This document shows, piece by piece, positions 17,483-25,948 of a stretch of DNA of 48,842 nt (its first letter is position 1; each line of letters opens with the position of its first letter). This DNA is from JAWXUD01 sp044432945 (GTDB lineage: Bacteria > Cyanobacteriota > Vampirovibrionia > Gastranaerophilales > Gastranaerophilaceae). The notes beneath the pieces were generated by a model that had not been told where the DNA came from, made no database searches, and was given only the letters and a program-made list of their open reading frames with translations. The DNA is taken from positions 1 through 48,842 of the forward strand of contig JAWXUD010000014.1 in NCBI GenBank assembly GCA_044432945.1, in the 5' to 3' direction. The position numbers and the translations under genes were made by a program.

Positions 17483-17514
17483 TACTCTGCTACATTTCGG
17501 TAAAAGCAAGAGTA
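17483..17514 (+). promoter_or_regulatory. Hairpin in the helicase mRNA leader
   Basis: TACTCTGC (17483-17490) pairs with GCA-A-GAGTA (17506-17514), eight pairs with one bulged A, ending about nine bases before the AAGGA ribosome-binding site. Leaders of cold-induced RNA helicase genes are often structured; this could tune translation, but that is inference. Confidence 0.4.
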
Positions 17515-17531
17515 GAAAAGGATTTACAACT

Positions 17532-19178
17532 ATGTCAGAAATTACATTTCAACAGCTAAATTTAGCTGGATTTATCCAAGAAGCGATAAATAAATTAGGC
17601 TTTGAAACGCCGACATCAATACAAGCACAAGCAATCCCACATTTGATGGGCGACAAAGATATTATTGCAATGGCACCAACAGGTAGCGGAAAAACATTCG
17701 CTTTTGGTATCCCTGCACTTCAAAAAATAGATATCACTAACAAAGAAGTTCAAGTATTAATACTTTGCCCAACTCGTGAATTAACAATGCAAGCACACAA
17801 AGAGCTTGAAAAATTATCAGAATTTTGTGAAGAGATTAATATAGTATCAATTTATGGTGGACAAAGAATAGACAAACAGATTTCTGCCTTAAAAAGAAAC
17901 CCTCAAATCATCATCGCTACGCCAGGTCGTTTAATGGATCATATGCGTCAAAAAACTATTGACATCAAAAACATCAAATATGTTGTTCTTGACGAAGCTG
18001 ATGAAATGCTTGATATGGGCTTTCGTGAAGACATAAACACAATTTTAGAAGAAACAAATAAAGAACGTCAAACAATTTTGTTCTCTGCAACGATGGAAAA
18101 AGATATCCAAAAAATTGCAGAACGTTTCCAAAGAACACCAATGATTATCGATGTTTTAGATGACTTACAAAACGCACCAAACATTGAACAAACTTATTTG
18201 GAAACTACCGAAAAACATAAACCAGAATTGATTACTCGCTTGCTAGATTTATACAATTTAAGTTCTGCGATTGTTTTTTGTAACACAAAGAAAAACGTTG
18301 ATATGTTGGTAGAAGTTTTAAAATACAAAGGCTTTGCTGCTGATGCAATTCATGGTGATATGAACCAAAACCAACGTGAAAACATTATGCGTGGGTTCAA
18401 AAAAGGAAGTATCAAAATTTTAGTAGCAACTGACGTTGCTGGTCGTGGGATAGATATTAAAGAAATCGGTGCAGTGTTTAACTATGACCTACCTAGAGAT
18501 CAAGAAGATTATATTCACAGAATTGGTCGCACAGGACGTGCTGGAAGCTTCGGTAAAGCGTTTGCGTTGGTTACGAAATCGCAAATTAACATGTTGAGAA
18601 AAATCGAACGTTTAAACGGGTTAAAAATCACAAAACAAGAATGCCCATCTTATGAAGAATTAGAAAACGCTCGTGTTAACAAATATCACAACAATGTTTT
18701 AGAGGTTGTTTCTACAACAGATTTGACTGATTTGAAACTTGCAGTAAAAGGTATGACGAAATTAGGGTTGACCGAGTTAGAAGTTGCTGCTGCTTTGTAT
18801 AAAATTTTAACAAAAAATGAACAATTTAAAATCAATCGCCAAATTACGTTTGAAGATTTAGGATTTGATTATTCAGAGTCAGAAGAAAGACGTGGCTCAC
18901 GTGGAAGCCGTGGTGGTCGTGGCGGATTTGGTAGCCGTGGACCTAGAGTCAAAGGTTTTGGTTCAAGAAGTGACAAAGAAAATAAAAGCGAAAAGGTCGA
19001 AGTTGAAAAATTTGAATTTGACTGTAATGAAGATGGTAGTGAGAATAAAAAACATAGTGGAGCAAGCAATCCATTTGCTCGCCGCCGTAAAAGCCGTGCA
19101 AATTCTTCATCAAGTCCTAATGCTTCTAAAGGTGCGTCAAAAAAACGTGACTTTAAAAAAAGAAAAAATAAAGGATAA
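17532..19178 (+). CDS. DEAD-box ATP-dependent RNA helicase
   Basis: 548 residues. All helicase motifs are present: Q-motif (GFETPTSIQAQAIP), I (APTGSGKT, 48-55), Ia (PTREL), Ib (TPGRL), II (DEAD, 154-157), III (SAT, 185-187), then in the second RecA domain VFCNTKKNVD, ATDVAGRGID and HRIGRTGRAG. The helicase core is followed by a DeaD/CsdA-like region and an Arg/Gly/Ser-rich tail (about 455-480, RGSRGSRGGRGGFGS) and a basic end (KKRDFKKRKNKG) for non-specific RNA binding. Likely roles are ribosome assembly, RNA unwinding at low temperature and RNA turnover. AAGGA stands before the ATG. A strong terminator follows, so the gene is monocistronic. Confidence 0.95.
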   Translation: MSEITFQQLNLAGFIQEAINKLGFETPTSIQAQAIPHLMGDKDIIAMAPTGSGKTFAFGIPALQKIDITNKEVQVLILCPTRELTMQAHKELEKLSEFCEEINIVSIYGGQRIDKQISALKRNPQIIIATPGRLMDHMRQKTIDIKNIKYVVLDEADEMLDMGFREDINTILEETNKERQTILFSATMEKDIQKIAERFQRTPMIIDVLDDLQNAPNIEQTYLETTEKHKPELITRLLDLYNLSSAIVFCNTKKNVDMLVEVLKYKGFAADAIHGDMNQNQRENIMRGFKKGSIKILVATDVAGRGIDIKEIGAVFNYDLPRDQEDYIHRIGRTGRAGSFGKAFALVTKSQINMLRKIERLNGLKITKQECPSYEELENARVNKYHNNVLEVVSTTDLTDLKLAVKGMTKLGLTELEVAAALYKILTKNEQFKINRQITFEDLGFDYSESEERRGSRGSRGGRGGFGSRGPRVKGFGSRSDKENKSEKVEVEKFEFDCNEDGSENKKHSGASNPFARRRKSRANSSSSPNASKGASKKRDFKKRKNKG

Positions 19179-19207
19179 TTTTATATTAAATAAATTTTTA
19201 ATTGTTA

Positions 19208-19238
19208 AATGCGATACTTTCAGTATCGCATTTTTTAT
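19208..19238 (+). terminator. Terminator of the helicase gene
   Basis: An 11-bp perfect stem (AATGCGATACT at 19208-19218, AGTATCGCATT at 19222-19232) with loop TTC, followed by T-rich sequence. Confidence 0.9.
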
Positions 19239-19240
19239 TA

Positions 19241-19515
19241 TTAATAATGTTCTTCACTATAAATTTTAAAATTTTTATCTAAATCGCATTCAAGCAACCC
19301 GAAAAACTCAGACATAGAATAATTAAGACTTTCTGCTAGTTTTTTTAAAAGAACTAATTTTATCTCATTCTCGCCGTTTTCTATGCGGGATAGAGTTGAT
19401 GGCGGTATGTCATTTCAAATGCAAATAGCCTCAGTGATTTTCCTGTTTTTTCTATCCTTAATTTTTTAATTGCTTTTCCTATGATTTTACAATAAATTTC
19501 TTCTTTTTTTTCCAC
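19241..19515 (-). pseudogene. XRE-family HTH regulator broken by a one-base deletion
   Basis: Read on the minus strand from GTG at 19515, one frame gives EEIYCKIIGKAIKKLR and then KSLRLFAFE before running to a stop; the next frame continues with DIPPSTLSRIENGENEIK and KKLAESLNYSMSEFFGLL to a TAA at 19241. Together these make a normal Cro/C1-type HTH of about 90 residues (R-x(n)-L..A...g-i....LS.IENG). The break is at 19411-19416, where GAAATGAC would restore the frame if it read GAAAATGAC (giving ..FEND-IPPST..), so one A is missing from a short A-run. Either a recent loss of function or a sequencing error. Confidence 0.75.
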
Positions 19516-19661
19516 TTTATATATTCTTTAAATCCTAGAGTGATATTTTTAAAATCATATAATCAAAGGTATTAGCGATATGTTCCACAACTGGAACGGC
19601 AACAATAAAAGAAAGTGTACAATTTAAAAATAAAATAACCACGCAATACAATTGGATTAAT

Positions 19662-19703
19662 AAAAGGAGAATTATATGTTTAAATTCAAAAAAGCTTTTA
19701 CAC
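19662..19703 (+). repeat. Orphan copy of a prepilin gene head
   Basis: These 42 bases (ribosome-binding site AAAGGAGA, ATG at 19676, codons for MFKFKKAFT) are nearly identical to 19952-19993, the head of the prepilin gene downstream. Here the basic leader runs into a palindromic repeat instead of LAEV; the resulting 60-codon frame (19676-19858) reads through repeat DNA and is not a credible gene. A GTTCCA/TGGAAC hairpin lies upstream at 19582-19597. I see no gene in 19516-19661. Confidence 0.7.
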
Positions 19704-19710
19704 CAAAAAA

Positions 19711-19784
19711 CGTCATTCCGAATTTGCAGATTTTCGGTAGGGTGAGAGAAGAGAACCCTTTGCTAAACCGAATTCAAGGTGACA
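19711..19784 (+). repeat. Palindromic repeat, CGTCATTCCG...GGTGACA type, copy 1
   Basis: Begins CGTCATTCCG and ends TTCAAGGTGACA, the same ends as the element at 19999-20083. Copy 1 has drifted: the first internal hairpin is weak. Sequences with these ends (TGTCACCCTGAA... on the other strand) recur as dispersed palindromes in many bacterial genomes. It is inserted directly after the TTTACAC of the orphan prepilin head. Confidence 0.65.
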
Positions 19785-19789
19785 GTCGC

Positions 19790-19900
19790 ATTCCCCTCCA
19801 GAGGAGGGGTGGCAACGAAGTTGACGGGGTGGTTTCAATGTGTGAGGGAATAAAATAGTAACCACCCCGCCTTACAGGCACCCCTCCACGGGAGGGGAAT
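19790..19900 (+). repeat. G+C-rich nested palindrome with 10-bp terminal inverted repeats
   Basis: ATTCCCCTCC (19790-19799) is the reverse complement of GGAGGGGAAT (19891-19900). Inside, CGGGGTGGTT (19825-19834) pairs with AACCACCCCG (19860-19869), and each end folds as its own CCCCTCC/GGAGGGG hairpin. The composition is far richer in G+C than the surroundings, as expected for a foreign mobile palindrome. It carries no gene and abuts the previous repeat. Confidence 0.75.
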
Positions 19901-19965
19901 TTAGAGCGTGGTAATCCATAAAAATATTAAATCTAGAAATTATTAATTCATGAAAGGAGAATTAT

Positions 19966-21176
19966 ATGTTTAAAATTAAAAAAGAGTTTACACTAAATTG
20001 CGTCATTCCGTACTTGATACGGAATCACACAGTCGAGAGATACAACGACGATGAGACCCTGAAACAAGTTCAGGGTGACAAAGCTACACGTCCTTTGCTG
20101 AGGTGTTGATTACACTAGGCATAATCGGCGTTGTATCAGCAATGACGATACCAAATTTAGTTAGCAACTATCAATATAAAGCGTTGGATACGAAAAAAAC
20201 GTTGTTTCAAGAACGACTTTATGAAGCGATGAATCAAATGAGATTTCATGAAAAACTTACTGGATATTCAGATGCTGAGGATTTTGTCGCAGAATTAGGG
20301 AAATATTTAAAAATCAATGAAGTTTGTGATTTGACTGATATGACAGATTGCTTTCCTGATGTTGCGATAAGCTCGTGTGATGAAAAAGTCTATGTTGAGG
20401 ATTTAAAAACTGGTGAGGATTTTGCAGCAGACGTTCTAAACAGGGATTTTAAAAGTGATAACGTTGGGATAGTTTTAGCAGATGGAACAAAAGCTATCGT
20501 CAATTATGACCTAGATTGCGAATGGCTTGACCCTTATGAGAGTGGGTTAAATAGATACGAAGCTACGCAATGCGTTGCGATTATCGCTGATGTTAATGGC
20601 AACGCTGGTAAAAATATGGTTGGTAGTGATATTGTTGCACTGAATTCATCATTAGGGATTAATATTGAAGGTTTAGACGCTTGTTGGGATACATCAGACA
20701 CGCCAATCACCGCACTCAATACTTGCGATGGAGAATCTGAATGGGATAGTGATTTTAAATCAGGTGCTGTTTATCCAGGTGACACTAACTATGATATGGG
20801 AACAAGCTGTTCTACTAACTACTGGGCAGGAGCTTTGAAAGCATGTGATGATGCAGGCAAAAGATTACCGACATTGTCAGAACTTGCATATTTGACACAA
20901 TATTTATATGATTTAGATTACACACCTGGTGATACCGCAGGCGTATCTGATATTGTATTTAATGAGACAAAAGGTAATGAATTATCAATGTCTAATTGGG
21001 CGACATACTCTGGGAATTTTTCATATTGGTCAAATGAATCATCAAGTGCTGTAACAGCTTATCATCGTAAATTACTTAGTACATGGTCATATATTGATGG
21101 TAGTGCGACTAAAACTACTTCATATGGCGACAATTTCAAATCATATTCAGTTATCAATGCTCGTTGTGTAAAATAA
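19966..21176 (+). pseudogene. Prepilin gene split by a palindromic repeat
   Basis: The ATG at 19966 (AAAGGAGA upstream) encodes the leader MFKIKKEFTL, then enters a repeat and stops at 20107-20109. The mature part resumes two frames away: FAEVLITLGIIGVVSAMTIP from 20094, open to TAA at 21174-21176, 357 codons if counted from the GTG at 20103. Joined, this would be a typical prepilin (FTL-AEVLITLG, Glu at +5). The C-terminal half has cysteines, KRLPTLSELAYLTQYL and ends SVINARCVK, like DUF1566/FISUMP-type surface domains. Because head and body are out of frame, no processed pilin should form unless translation shifts frame or starts at GTG/TTG without a leader. Confidence 0.75.
19999..20083 (+). 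repeat. Palindromic repeat, CGTCATTCCG...GGTGACA type, copy 2
   Basis: Two strong hairpins: ATTCCGTA (20005-20012) with TACGGAAT (20017-20024), and ACCCTGAA (20056-20063) with TTCAGGGT (20069-20076), ending GTGACAAAG. It interrupts the prepilin between the leader (…TTTACACTA) and TTTGCTGAGGTG. Its ends match the repeat at 19711-19784. Confidence 0.75.
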
Positions 21177-21203
21177 TCATAAATAATTACAATATGTTTG
21201 TAG

Positions 21204-21209
21204 TATAAT
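21204..21209 (+). promoter_or_regulatory. -10 element giving a leaderless rlmD mRNA
   Basis: TATAAT, then six bases (ATTTCA), then the ATG at 21216. No Shine-Dalgarno sequence is present. Confidence 0.6.
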
Positions 21210-21215
21210 ATTTCA

Positions 21216-22571
21216 ATGAACGAAAATGATGAAATAATATTAAATATAGAAAAAATGTCAAACTTAGGTTATGGCATTGCAAAAGTTGATGGACAGGTCG
21301 TATTTGTCGAGAACGCATGTCCAGGGGACGAGGTTAAAGCAAAAATCACAAAAGTGAACAAGAATTTCGCTAACGCAAAGACTGTTGAGGTCTTAACCCC
21401 ATCTGCTCACCGTGTTGAACCGTTTTGTGCTTTACAAAAAGTTTGTGGCTCATGCCAGTTGCAATTTATAGATTATGAATACCAACTAGAATTAAAAAAA
21501 CAAATTGTCGAAGACGCCATGCGAACAATAGGCAACATTGAGGTCGAAATCCAAAACCCTATCGCTAGCCCTGACATTCGTGAGTATCGTCATAAAATTC
21601 AATATCCAGTATCAGAAACGAAAGTTTCAAAAAGATTACTTTCTGGCTATTACAAATCAGGTACGCATGAGATTGTCAACATAAAACACTGTCCAATCCA
21701 ACCTAAAATAGTTGATGAGATTGTTGAATTTATTAAAGAAAAAGCCTGCGATTTTGATATTTCAGGGTTTAATGAAAAAAAACACTCTGGCGACTTGCGT
21801 CATATTGTTATCAGAAGCTCAAAATCAACTGGCAAAAACTTAGTGGTTTTAGTTGTCAATGCTACTCGCAGTTTTGAGCGATTGAAAGATTTTGCAACCT
21901 GTATTTTCGAACAATTTAAAGAAGTTTCTGGAGTTTGTGTAAACTTTAATTCTTCAAAAACAAACGTAATTATGGGCAAAAATTCAGAATTGCTTTGTGG
22001 AAAAGATTTTATCAAAGAATGGATTTTAGAAAAAACTTTCAGAATTGGAGCAAGTACATTTTTTCAGGTGAACCCTAAAAGTGCAGAAAATATTTTCAGA
22101 TATGTTAGAGATTATATTGCCAACAATTTTGAAAACGCAACTGTACTAGATGCCTACGCAGGCGTGACATCGTTTGGTGTCTGCGTTAGCGATGTTTGTA
22201 AAAAAGTAGTTAGCGTTGAGGAGAACAAAGAAGCTGTAACTTTAGCTAGTGAGATTTTAGAATTAAATGAGATTACTAATGTTGAATTACATAATATGGA
22301 CGCCGTAAAATACTTTGCTAAAGAAAAACGCAAGTTCGATGCAGTAATCCTTGACCCGCCACGCAAAGGTTGCACAACTGAAGCACTTGATGAAGCTTAT
22401 CGCTTGTCAAAAGGTAAAATTATTTATGTAAGTTGCAATCCTGCGACATTAGCACGTGACTTAAAGTACCTTGTAGAAAAAGGTTCAACTGTTGAAAACA
22501 TTCAACCGTTTGATATGTTCTGCCACACTTATCACATCGAAAACGTTGCGATAGTTAATGTTAATAAGTAA
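21216..22571 (+). CDS. rlmD: 23S rRNA m5U methyltransferase, RlmD/RumA family
   Basis: 451 residues. An N-terminal TRAM domain (1-60, IEKMSNLGYGIAKVDG, VENACPGDEVKAKI) is followed by the iron-sulphur cysteines C71, C77 and C80 (PFCALQKVCGSCQLQF) and a further Cys near 160. The SAM-binding part has ATVLDAYAGVTSFGVCVSD, and the catalytic block is DAVILDPPRKGC and YVSCNPATLARDLKYL with the nucleophilic Cys. The family methylates C5 of uracil in 23S rRNA (U1939 or U747); the full 4Fe-4S cysteine set favours RlmD or the Gram-positive RlmCD type. The exact target base is not decidable from sequence. The gene is monocistronic with a leaderless-type start. Confidence 0.92.
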   Translation: MNENDEIILNIEKMSNLGYGIAKVDGQVVFVENACPGDEVKAKITKVNKNFANAKTVEVLTPSAHRVEPFCALQKVCGSCQLQFIDYEYQLELKKQIVEDAMRTIGNIEVEIQNPIASPDIREYRHKIQYPVSETKVSKRLLSGYYKSGTHEIVNIKHCPIQPKIVDEIVEFIKEKACDFDISGFNEKKHSGDLRHIVIRSSKSTGKNLVVLVVNATRSFERLKDFATCIFEQFKEVSGVCVNFNSSKTNVIMGKNSELLCGKDFIKEWILEKTFRIGASTFFQVNPKSAENIFRYVRDYIANNFENATVLDAYAGVTSFGVCVSDVCKKVVSVEENKEAVTLASEILELNEITNVELHNMDAVKYFAKEKRKFDAVILDPPRKGCTTEALDEAYRLSKGKIIYVSCNPATLARDLKYLVEKGSTVENIQPFDMFCHTYHIENVAIVNVNK

Positions 22572-22594
22572 CAAATTTCAAATAATCAAATCGA

Positions 22595-23815
22595 CTATTT
22601 ATTAGCAGCTTTCTTTTTTGCTGGAGTTTTTGAATTCAGAATTGTTTGAATACCATCATTCAATTCTGTTTTAATTTTATCGATAAGAGCCTTATCAGCT
22701 TTTGCATTCGTTTGAATCTCTTTTTTCCTAGTTGTTGACCTTGCTGCTTTCAATTTTTCTTGATATATTTTTATAACCCTACTTTTCAAACCTGTAAAGT
22801 AACCATCCAGAACCTTTTGATTTTCTGCATTAAACTCAATAGGGATAGGGTTAGAAATTTGGTAAAAATCCTTATTTTTACCGTTCAAGAACAATTTTTG
22901 CGAGAATTTACCACGAGCAAATTCGTTAATCATATCAATATATCGTTGAGCTCTAAACTCACCTGAACCAAATTTTGCTTTTGATGTATCAAGACTTAGC
23001 TCATCAAACTTGCGAATTGCATTATAAACATTGTCTGATTCCATATGCTTTGCAGCATCGTAATTCTTACCAAAAAGAATAATTAATTCATGCTCTTGTG
23101 GATATTTTTTACTAGGGTCAAATTCCCTAACAAATCTCATTTGTATGTCCTCATAACCAGATTTTTGAGGTTTTGAAAGAGCATGCGAGTATCCTGCTGG
23201 GATTTTTGTAACATCAACTTTTTCAGGGTCTAATCGCAAATCTAAATCTGGCACAGTTATCATTTTTTTAGCCTTTAGATGTTCAGGTAACGCCAAATCC
23301 TCTTGAGATAACAATTTATAACCTTTTTGTTCCGCCTTTAATACAGAAACTTTTTTCTCAGCAAGTACATATCCACGCTTTTCAAATTCGGGCAAAATTT
23401 CGCTGAATAAAGTTTGTACATCATATGGGTTTTCAGAATATAGAGTAGTTCTAATTAAATCTAGTGGCTTTTCGCCAGAGCGTGCAAGCTTGCTCGTTGA
23501 AGAAGTAGCTGACTTTACACTATGAGGTTCTTGTGCTGCTCTATCAAAAATTATACCAAATTTTTCTAACTTCATAGCAATTGATTCAACAATATCGAGA
23601 TAAGTTATCGCTAATTTTTGAAGCTTTGGTATACCAAATTCAAAAGATTTTTCAACAAAACGTTCTATCGTATCTGGCTTACCAGTAAACGATACTGTAT
23701 CTTTATTCAAAGGTTTTGTCATGGTCGGAATTCCAAACAATTTGTTTTGACTGGATACCTGATTATTTTCTTGTTGATTGTTCTTAAATTTAATTGATGA
23801 TATTGATAAGTTCAT
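22595..23815 (-). CDS. Uncharacterised protein with N-terminal VSFTGK motif
   Basis: 406 residues, not recognised. The first 40 residues are Asn/Gln/Ser-rich and end in TVSFTGKPD (41-46 = VSFTGK), a motif shared with other unassigned proteins here. The rest is soluble, charged and mixed alpha/beta (AITYLDIVESIAMKLEKFG, RTTLYSENPYDVQTLFSEI, VPDLDLRLDPEKV, HELIILFGKNYDAAKHME), with no membrane helix, no cysteines and a Lys/Ala-rich tail (KTPAKKKAANK). AGGAAA precedes the ATG. The gene stands between rlmD and the oxidoreductase operon, convergent with rlmD. No function can be given. Confidence 0.7.
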   Translation of the reverse strand: MNLSISSIKFKNNQQENNQVSSQNKLFGIPTMTKPLNKDTVSFTGKPDTIERFVEKSFEFGIPKLQKLAITYLDIVESIAMKLEKFGIIFDRAAQEPHSVKSATSSTSKLARSGEKPLDLIRTTLYSENPYDVQTLFSEILPEFEKRGYVLAEKKVSVLKAEQKGYKLLSQEDLALPEHLKAKKMITVPDLDLRLDPEKVDVTKIPAGYSHALSKPQKSGYEDIQMRFVREFDPSKKYPQEHELIILFGKNYDAAKHMESDNVYNAIRKFDELSLDTSKAKFGSGEFRAQRYIDMINEFARGKFSQKLFLNGKNKDFYQISNPIPIEFNAENQKVLDGYFTGLKSRVIKIYQEKLKAARSTTRKKEIQTNAKADKALIDKIKTELNDGIQTILNSKTPAKKKAANK

Positions 23816-23941
23816 GTATATTTCCTATAAAAAATTTATATTATATTTTGCAAAATGTCGCTGAATATAAATTATTGCCTAAAATGACTGGAATGTTAAG
23901 CTATTGTTACGAAAACTTTATAAAAACTTTATAAAAATATT

Positions 23942-23970
23942 TTGTTCAAAAAAATTGTTTGTAATATAAT
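23942..23970 (+). promoter_or_regulatory. Promoter of the oxidoreductase operon
   Basis: TTGTTC (23942-23947), 17 bases, TATAAT (23965-23970). The start near 23977 gives a 30-base leader with AGAAGGTAGGAAAT before the ATG at 24007. The -35 match is weak. Confidence 0.5.
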
Positions 23971-24006
23971 ATTAAAGTACAATAATAACCAAAGAAGGTA
24001 GGAAAT

Positions 24007-25110
24007 ATGGTAAACAAACTTATTAAAAAAGACACAAAGATGTTTTTAACTGGTAATGAAGTTCTTGCTTACGCTGCTAACGCTGCAGAAGCTGATTTCA
24101 TGTACGGTTACCCAATTACTCCGCAAAATGAAATTATGCACACATGGTGCAAATTGCTTCCAAAAACAGAAGCAGGATTTTTGCAAACTGAAGACGAAAT
24201 CTCAGCAGGTTTCTCAACTATCGGTGGTATTTTAGCTGGTAAAAGAGCATTCACAGCAACTGCTGGACCAGGGAATGTAATCATGCAAGATCCTCAGTCT
24301 ATGGCTGAGATGATGAGAATACCTTTTGTATGTGCTGTTATGCAACGTGGTGGTCCTTCTACTGCGACTGTAATTTATGCTCAACAAGAAACTCGTTTGA
24401 CTTGCTATGGCGGTAACGGTGAAGGTTTCAGAGTTGTTTATTCAACTGCTGGACACCAAGATTTGTTCGATTATATGATTAAAGCGTTCAACGTGGCTTG
24501 GACTTATAAATTCCCTACATTCGTTTTAGCTGACGGATACCAAGGTAAAATGCGTGAAACGGTTAATTTATACGATCCTGCTTCTCGTGGGATTGAAATG
24601 GTTAAAACAAGTGCTGAATTATTAGCTGATGGTAAAATTGGCGTTGATAGAAAATCAACTCACTTGAGAAACACTTTCAACATGGAAGAAGAATTGATGG
24701 AAGTTCTTGATCAATATCAAGTTGAATATGACGCTATGGCTGAAGAAATCGCAGAATATTCTGAATATATGGCTGATGATGCTGAAATCTTAATTATCGC
24801 TCATGGTATCGTAGCACGTTCTGCTATAACAGCGATTGATGAATTGAGATCTAAAGGTATCAAAGCTGGTTTATACAGACCGATTACAATCAGACCACTT
24901 GCAGTAAAACCTCTTAGAGATGCTGTCGCTCGTGCTAAACAAGTCTTGTTTACAGAATCTGCAAACGGTCAATTGGCTCAAATGGTTATTGAAAAACTTT
25001 ATGGTTTACAAACTCCATACTCAACACTATTCAAAATGGGTGTTGGTGTAACGGGTGACGATTTAGTTAATAAAGTTGAATCAATGATTAAAACACCAGC
25101 AACAGTATAA
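24007..25110 (+). CDS. 2-oxoacid:ferredoxin oxidoreductase, alpha subunit
   Basis: 367 residues, the length of KorA/VorB-type alpha subunits. Features: MFLTGNEVLAYAANAAEADF, YGYPITPQNEIM, LQTEDEISAGFSTIGGILAG, TATAGPGNVIMQD and the CoA-region VMQRGGPSTATVIYAQQE; the C-terminal part carries the transketolase-C-like domain (EILIIAHGIVARSAI, KAGLYRPITIRPL). With beta, gamma and delta subunits downstream this forms an alpha-beta-gamma-delta enzyme that oxidatively decarboxylates a 2-oxoacid to an acyl-CoA while reducing ferredoxin. Subunit order and sequence fit the 2-oxoglutarate/3-methyl-2-oxobutanoate group better than pyruvate synthase, but the substrate is not certain. AGGTAGGAA precedes the ATG. 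The product is oxygen-sensitive, indicating anaerobic life. Confidence 0.93.
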   Translation: MVNKLIKKDTKMFLTGNEVLAYAANAAEADFMYGYPITPQNEIMHTWCKLLPKTEAGFLQTEDEISAGFSTIGGILAGKRAFTATAGPGNVIMQDPQSMAEMMRIPFVCAVMQRGGPSTATVIYAQQETRLTCYGGNGEGFRVVYSTAGHQDLFDYMIKAFNVAWTYKFPTFVLADGYQGKMRETVNLYDPASRGIEMVKTSAELLADGKIGVDRKSTHLRNTFNMEEELMEVLDQYQVEYDAMAEEIAEYSEYMADDAEILIIAHGIVARSAITAIDELRSKGIKAGLYRPITIRPLAVKPLRDAVARAKQVLFTESANGQLAQMVIEKLYGLQTPYSTLFKMGVGVTGDDLVNKVESMIKTPATV

Positions 25111-25145
25111 TTATAAAAGAAATTAAAATTCAAAGGAGATAAATT

Positions 25146-25898
25146 ATGACAGAGGTATTAACATTACCACCTAACCTACCTAATTCGCAAAACGCTGAAG
25201 TTGGTGCAAGTAAATTTTGCCCAGGTTGCGGACACGGTATGGTTTTGAAAACTTTAGCTTTTGCTATTGATGACTTAAACTTAAAAGAAAAAACCGTTTT
25301 CGGTTGTGATATCGGCTGTTCTCTACTTTCTTGGAACTACCTTGATGTAGATACAGTTCAAACTCACCACGGACGTACAACTCCAGTAATATATGGTGTT
25401 ACTCGTGCTAACCCTGAAGCTATTGGTATTGCTTATATGGGCGATGGTGGCGGTCTTGCTATCGGTGCGCAACATTTGGTTAACGCTGCTGTACGTGGCG
25501 AAAAAATGCTTATTTTATTAGCTAACAACACTAACTACGGTATGACTGGTGGACAAATGTCACCAACAACTATGCCTGGTCAAAAAACTGAAACATCACC
25601 ATATGGTCGTGATTGCTCAGTTACTGGAAACCCTGCTAAAGGTGCTGAGATGATAGCTGCAATAGCTAATCCAGAAAAATCTTATGTAGCACGTGCTTCA
25701 GTTTCTAATTTGAGAAGCTTGAGAAAAACATTAACAAAAGCTCTTAAAAACGTTGAAGAAGGCGGCTTCTCTTTTGTTGAAGTTCTTTCTTTATGCCCAC
25801 TTAACTGGAGAACAAATAACGTTGACACTTGGGAAAGACTTAAAACTATGGAAACTGTGTTCCCAGTAGCTGAACTTCTTTCAAAAGAAGGTCTATAA
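25146..25898 (+). CDS. 2-oxoacid:ferredoxin oxidoreductase, beta (TPP) subunit
   Basis: 250 residues. The thiamine-diphosphate and iron-sulphur subunit: SKFCPGCGHGMVLK near the N-terminus, GCDIGCSLLSWNYLD, THHGRTTPVIYGV, and the TPP motif YMGDGGGLAIGAQHLVNAA followed by NNTNYGMTGGQMSPTT, the family hallmark. Cysteines at CPGC and GCDIGC supply cluster ligands. AAGGAG lies about eight bases before the ATG, 35 bases after the alpha subunit. Together with alpha it forms the catalytic core; electrons pass to the delta-subunit ferredoxin. Confidence 0.94.
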   Translation: MTEVLTLPPNLPNSQNAEVGASKFCPGCGHGMVLKTLAFAIDDLNLKEKTVFGCDIGCSLLSWNYLDVDTVQTHHGRTTPVIYGVTRANPEAIGIAYMGDGGGLAIGAQHLVNAAVRGEKMLILLANNTNYGMTGGQMSPTTMPGQKTETSPYGRDCSVTGNPAKGAEMIAAIANPEKSYVARASVSNLRSLRKTLTKALKNVEEGGFSFVEVLSLCPLNWRTNNVDTWERLKTMETVFPVAELLSKEGL

Positions 25899-25948
25899 GG
25901 TAGTAAAATCAGACTTTTGTCTGGTTAAAATATAAGAAAGGTAAAAAA

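Noticed and set aside
18865..19269. 134-codon frame overlapping the end of the helicase gene
   Set aside because: Out-of-frame reading of the repetitive Arg/Gly tail and the terminator; no ribosome-binding site.
19676..19858. 60-codon reading frame starting MFKFKKAFT
   Set aside because: Only the first nine codons are prepilin-like; the rest translates palindromic repeat DNA (for example RIPLQRRGGNEVDGV).
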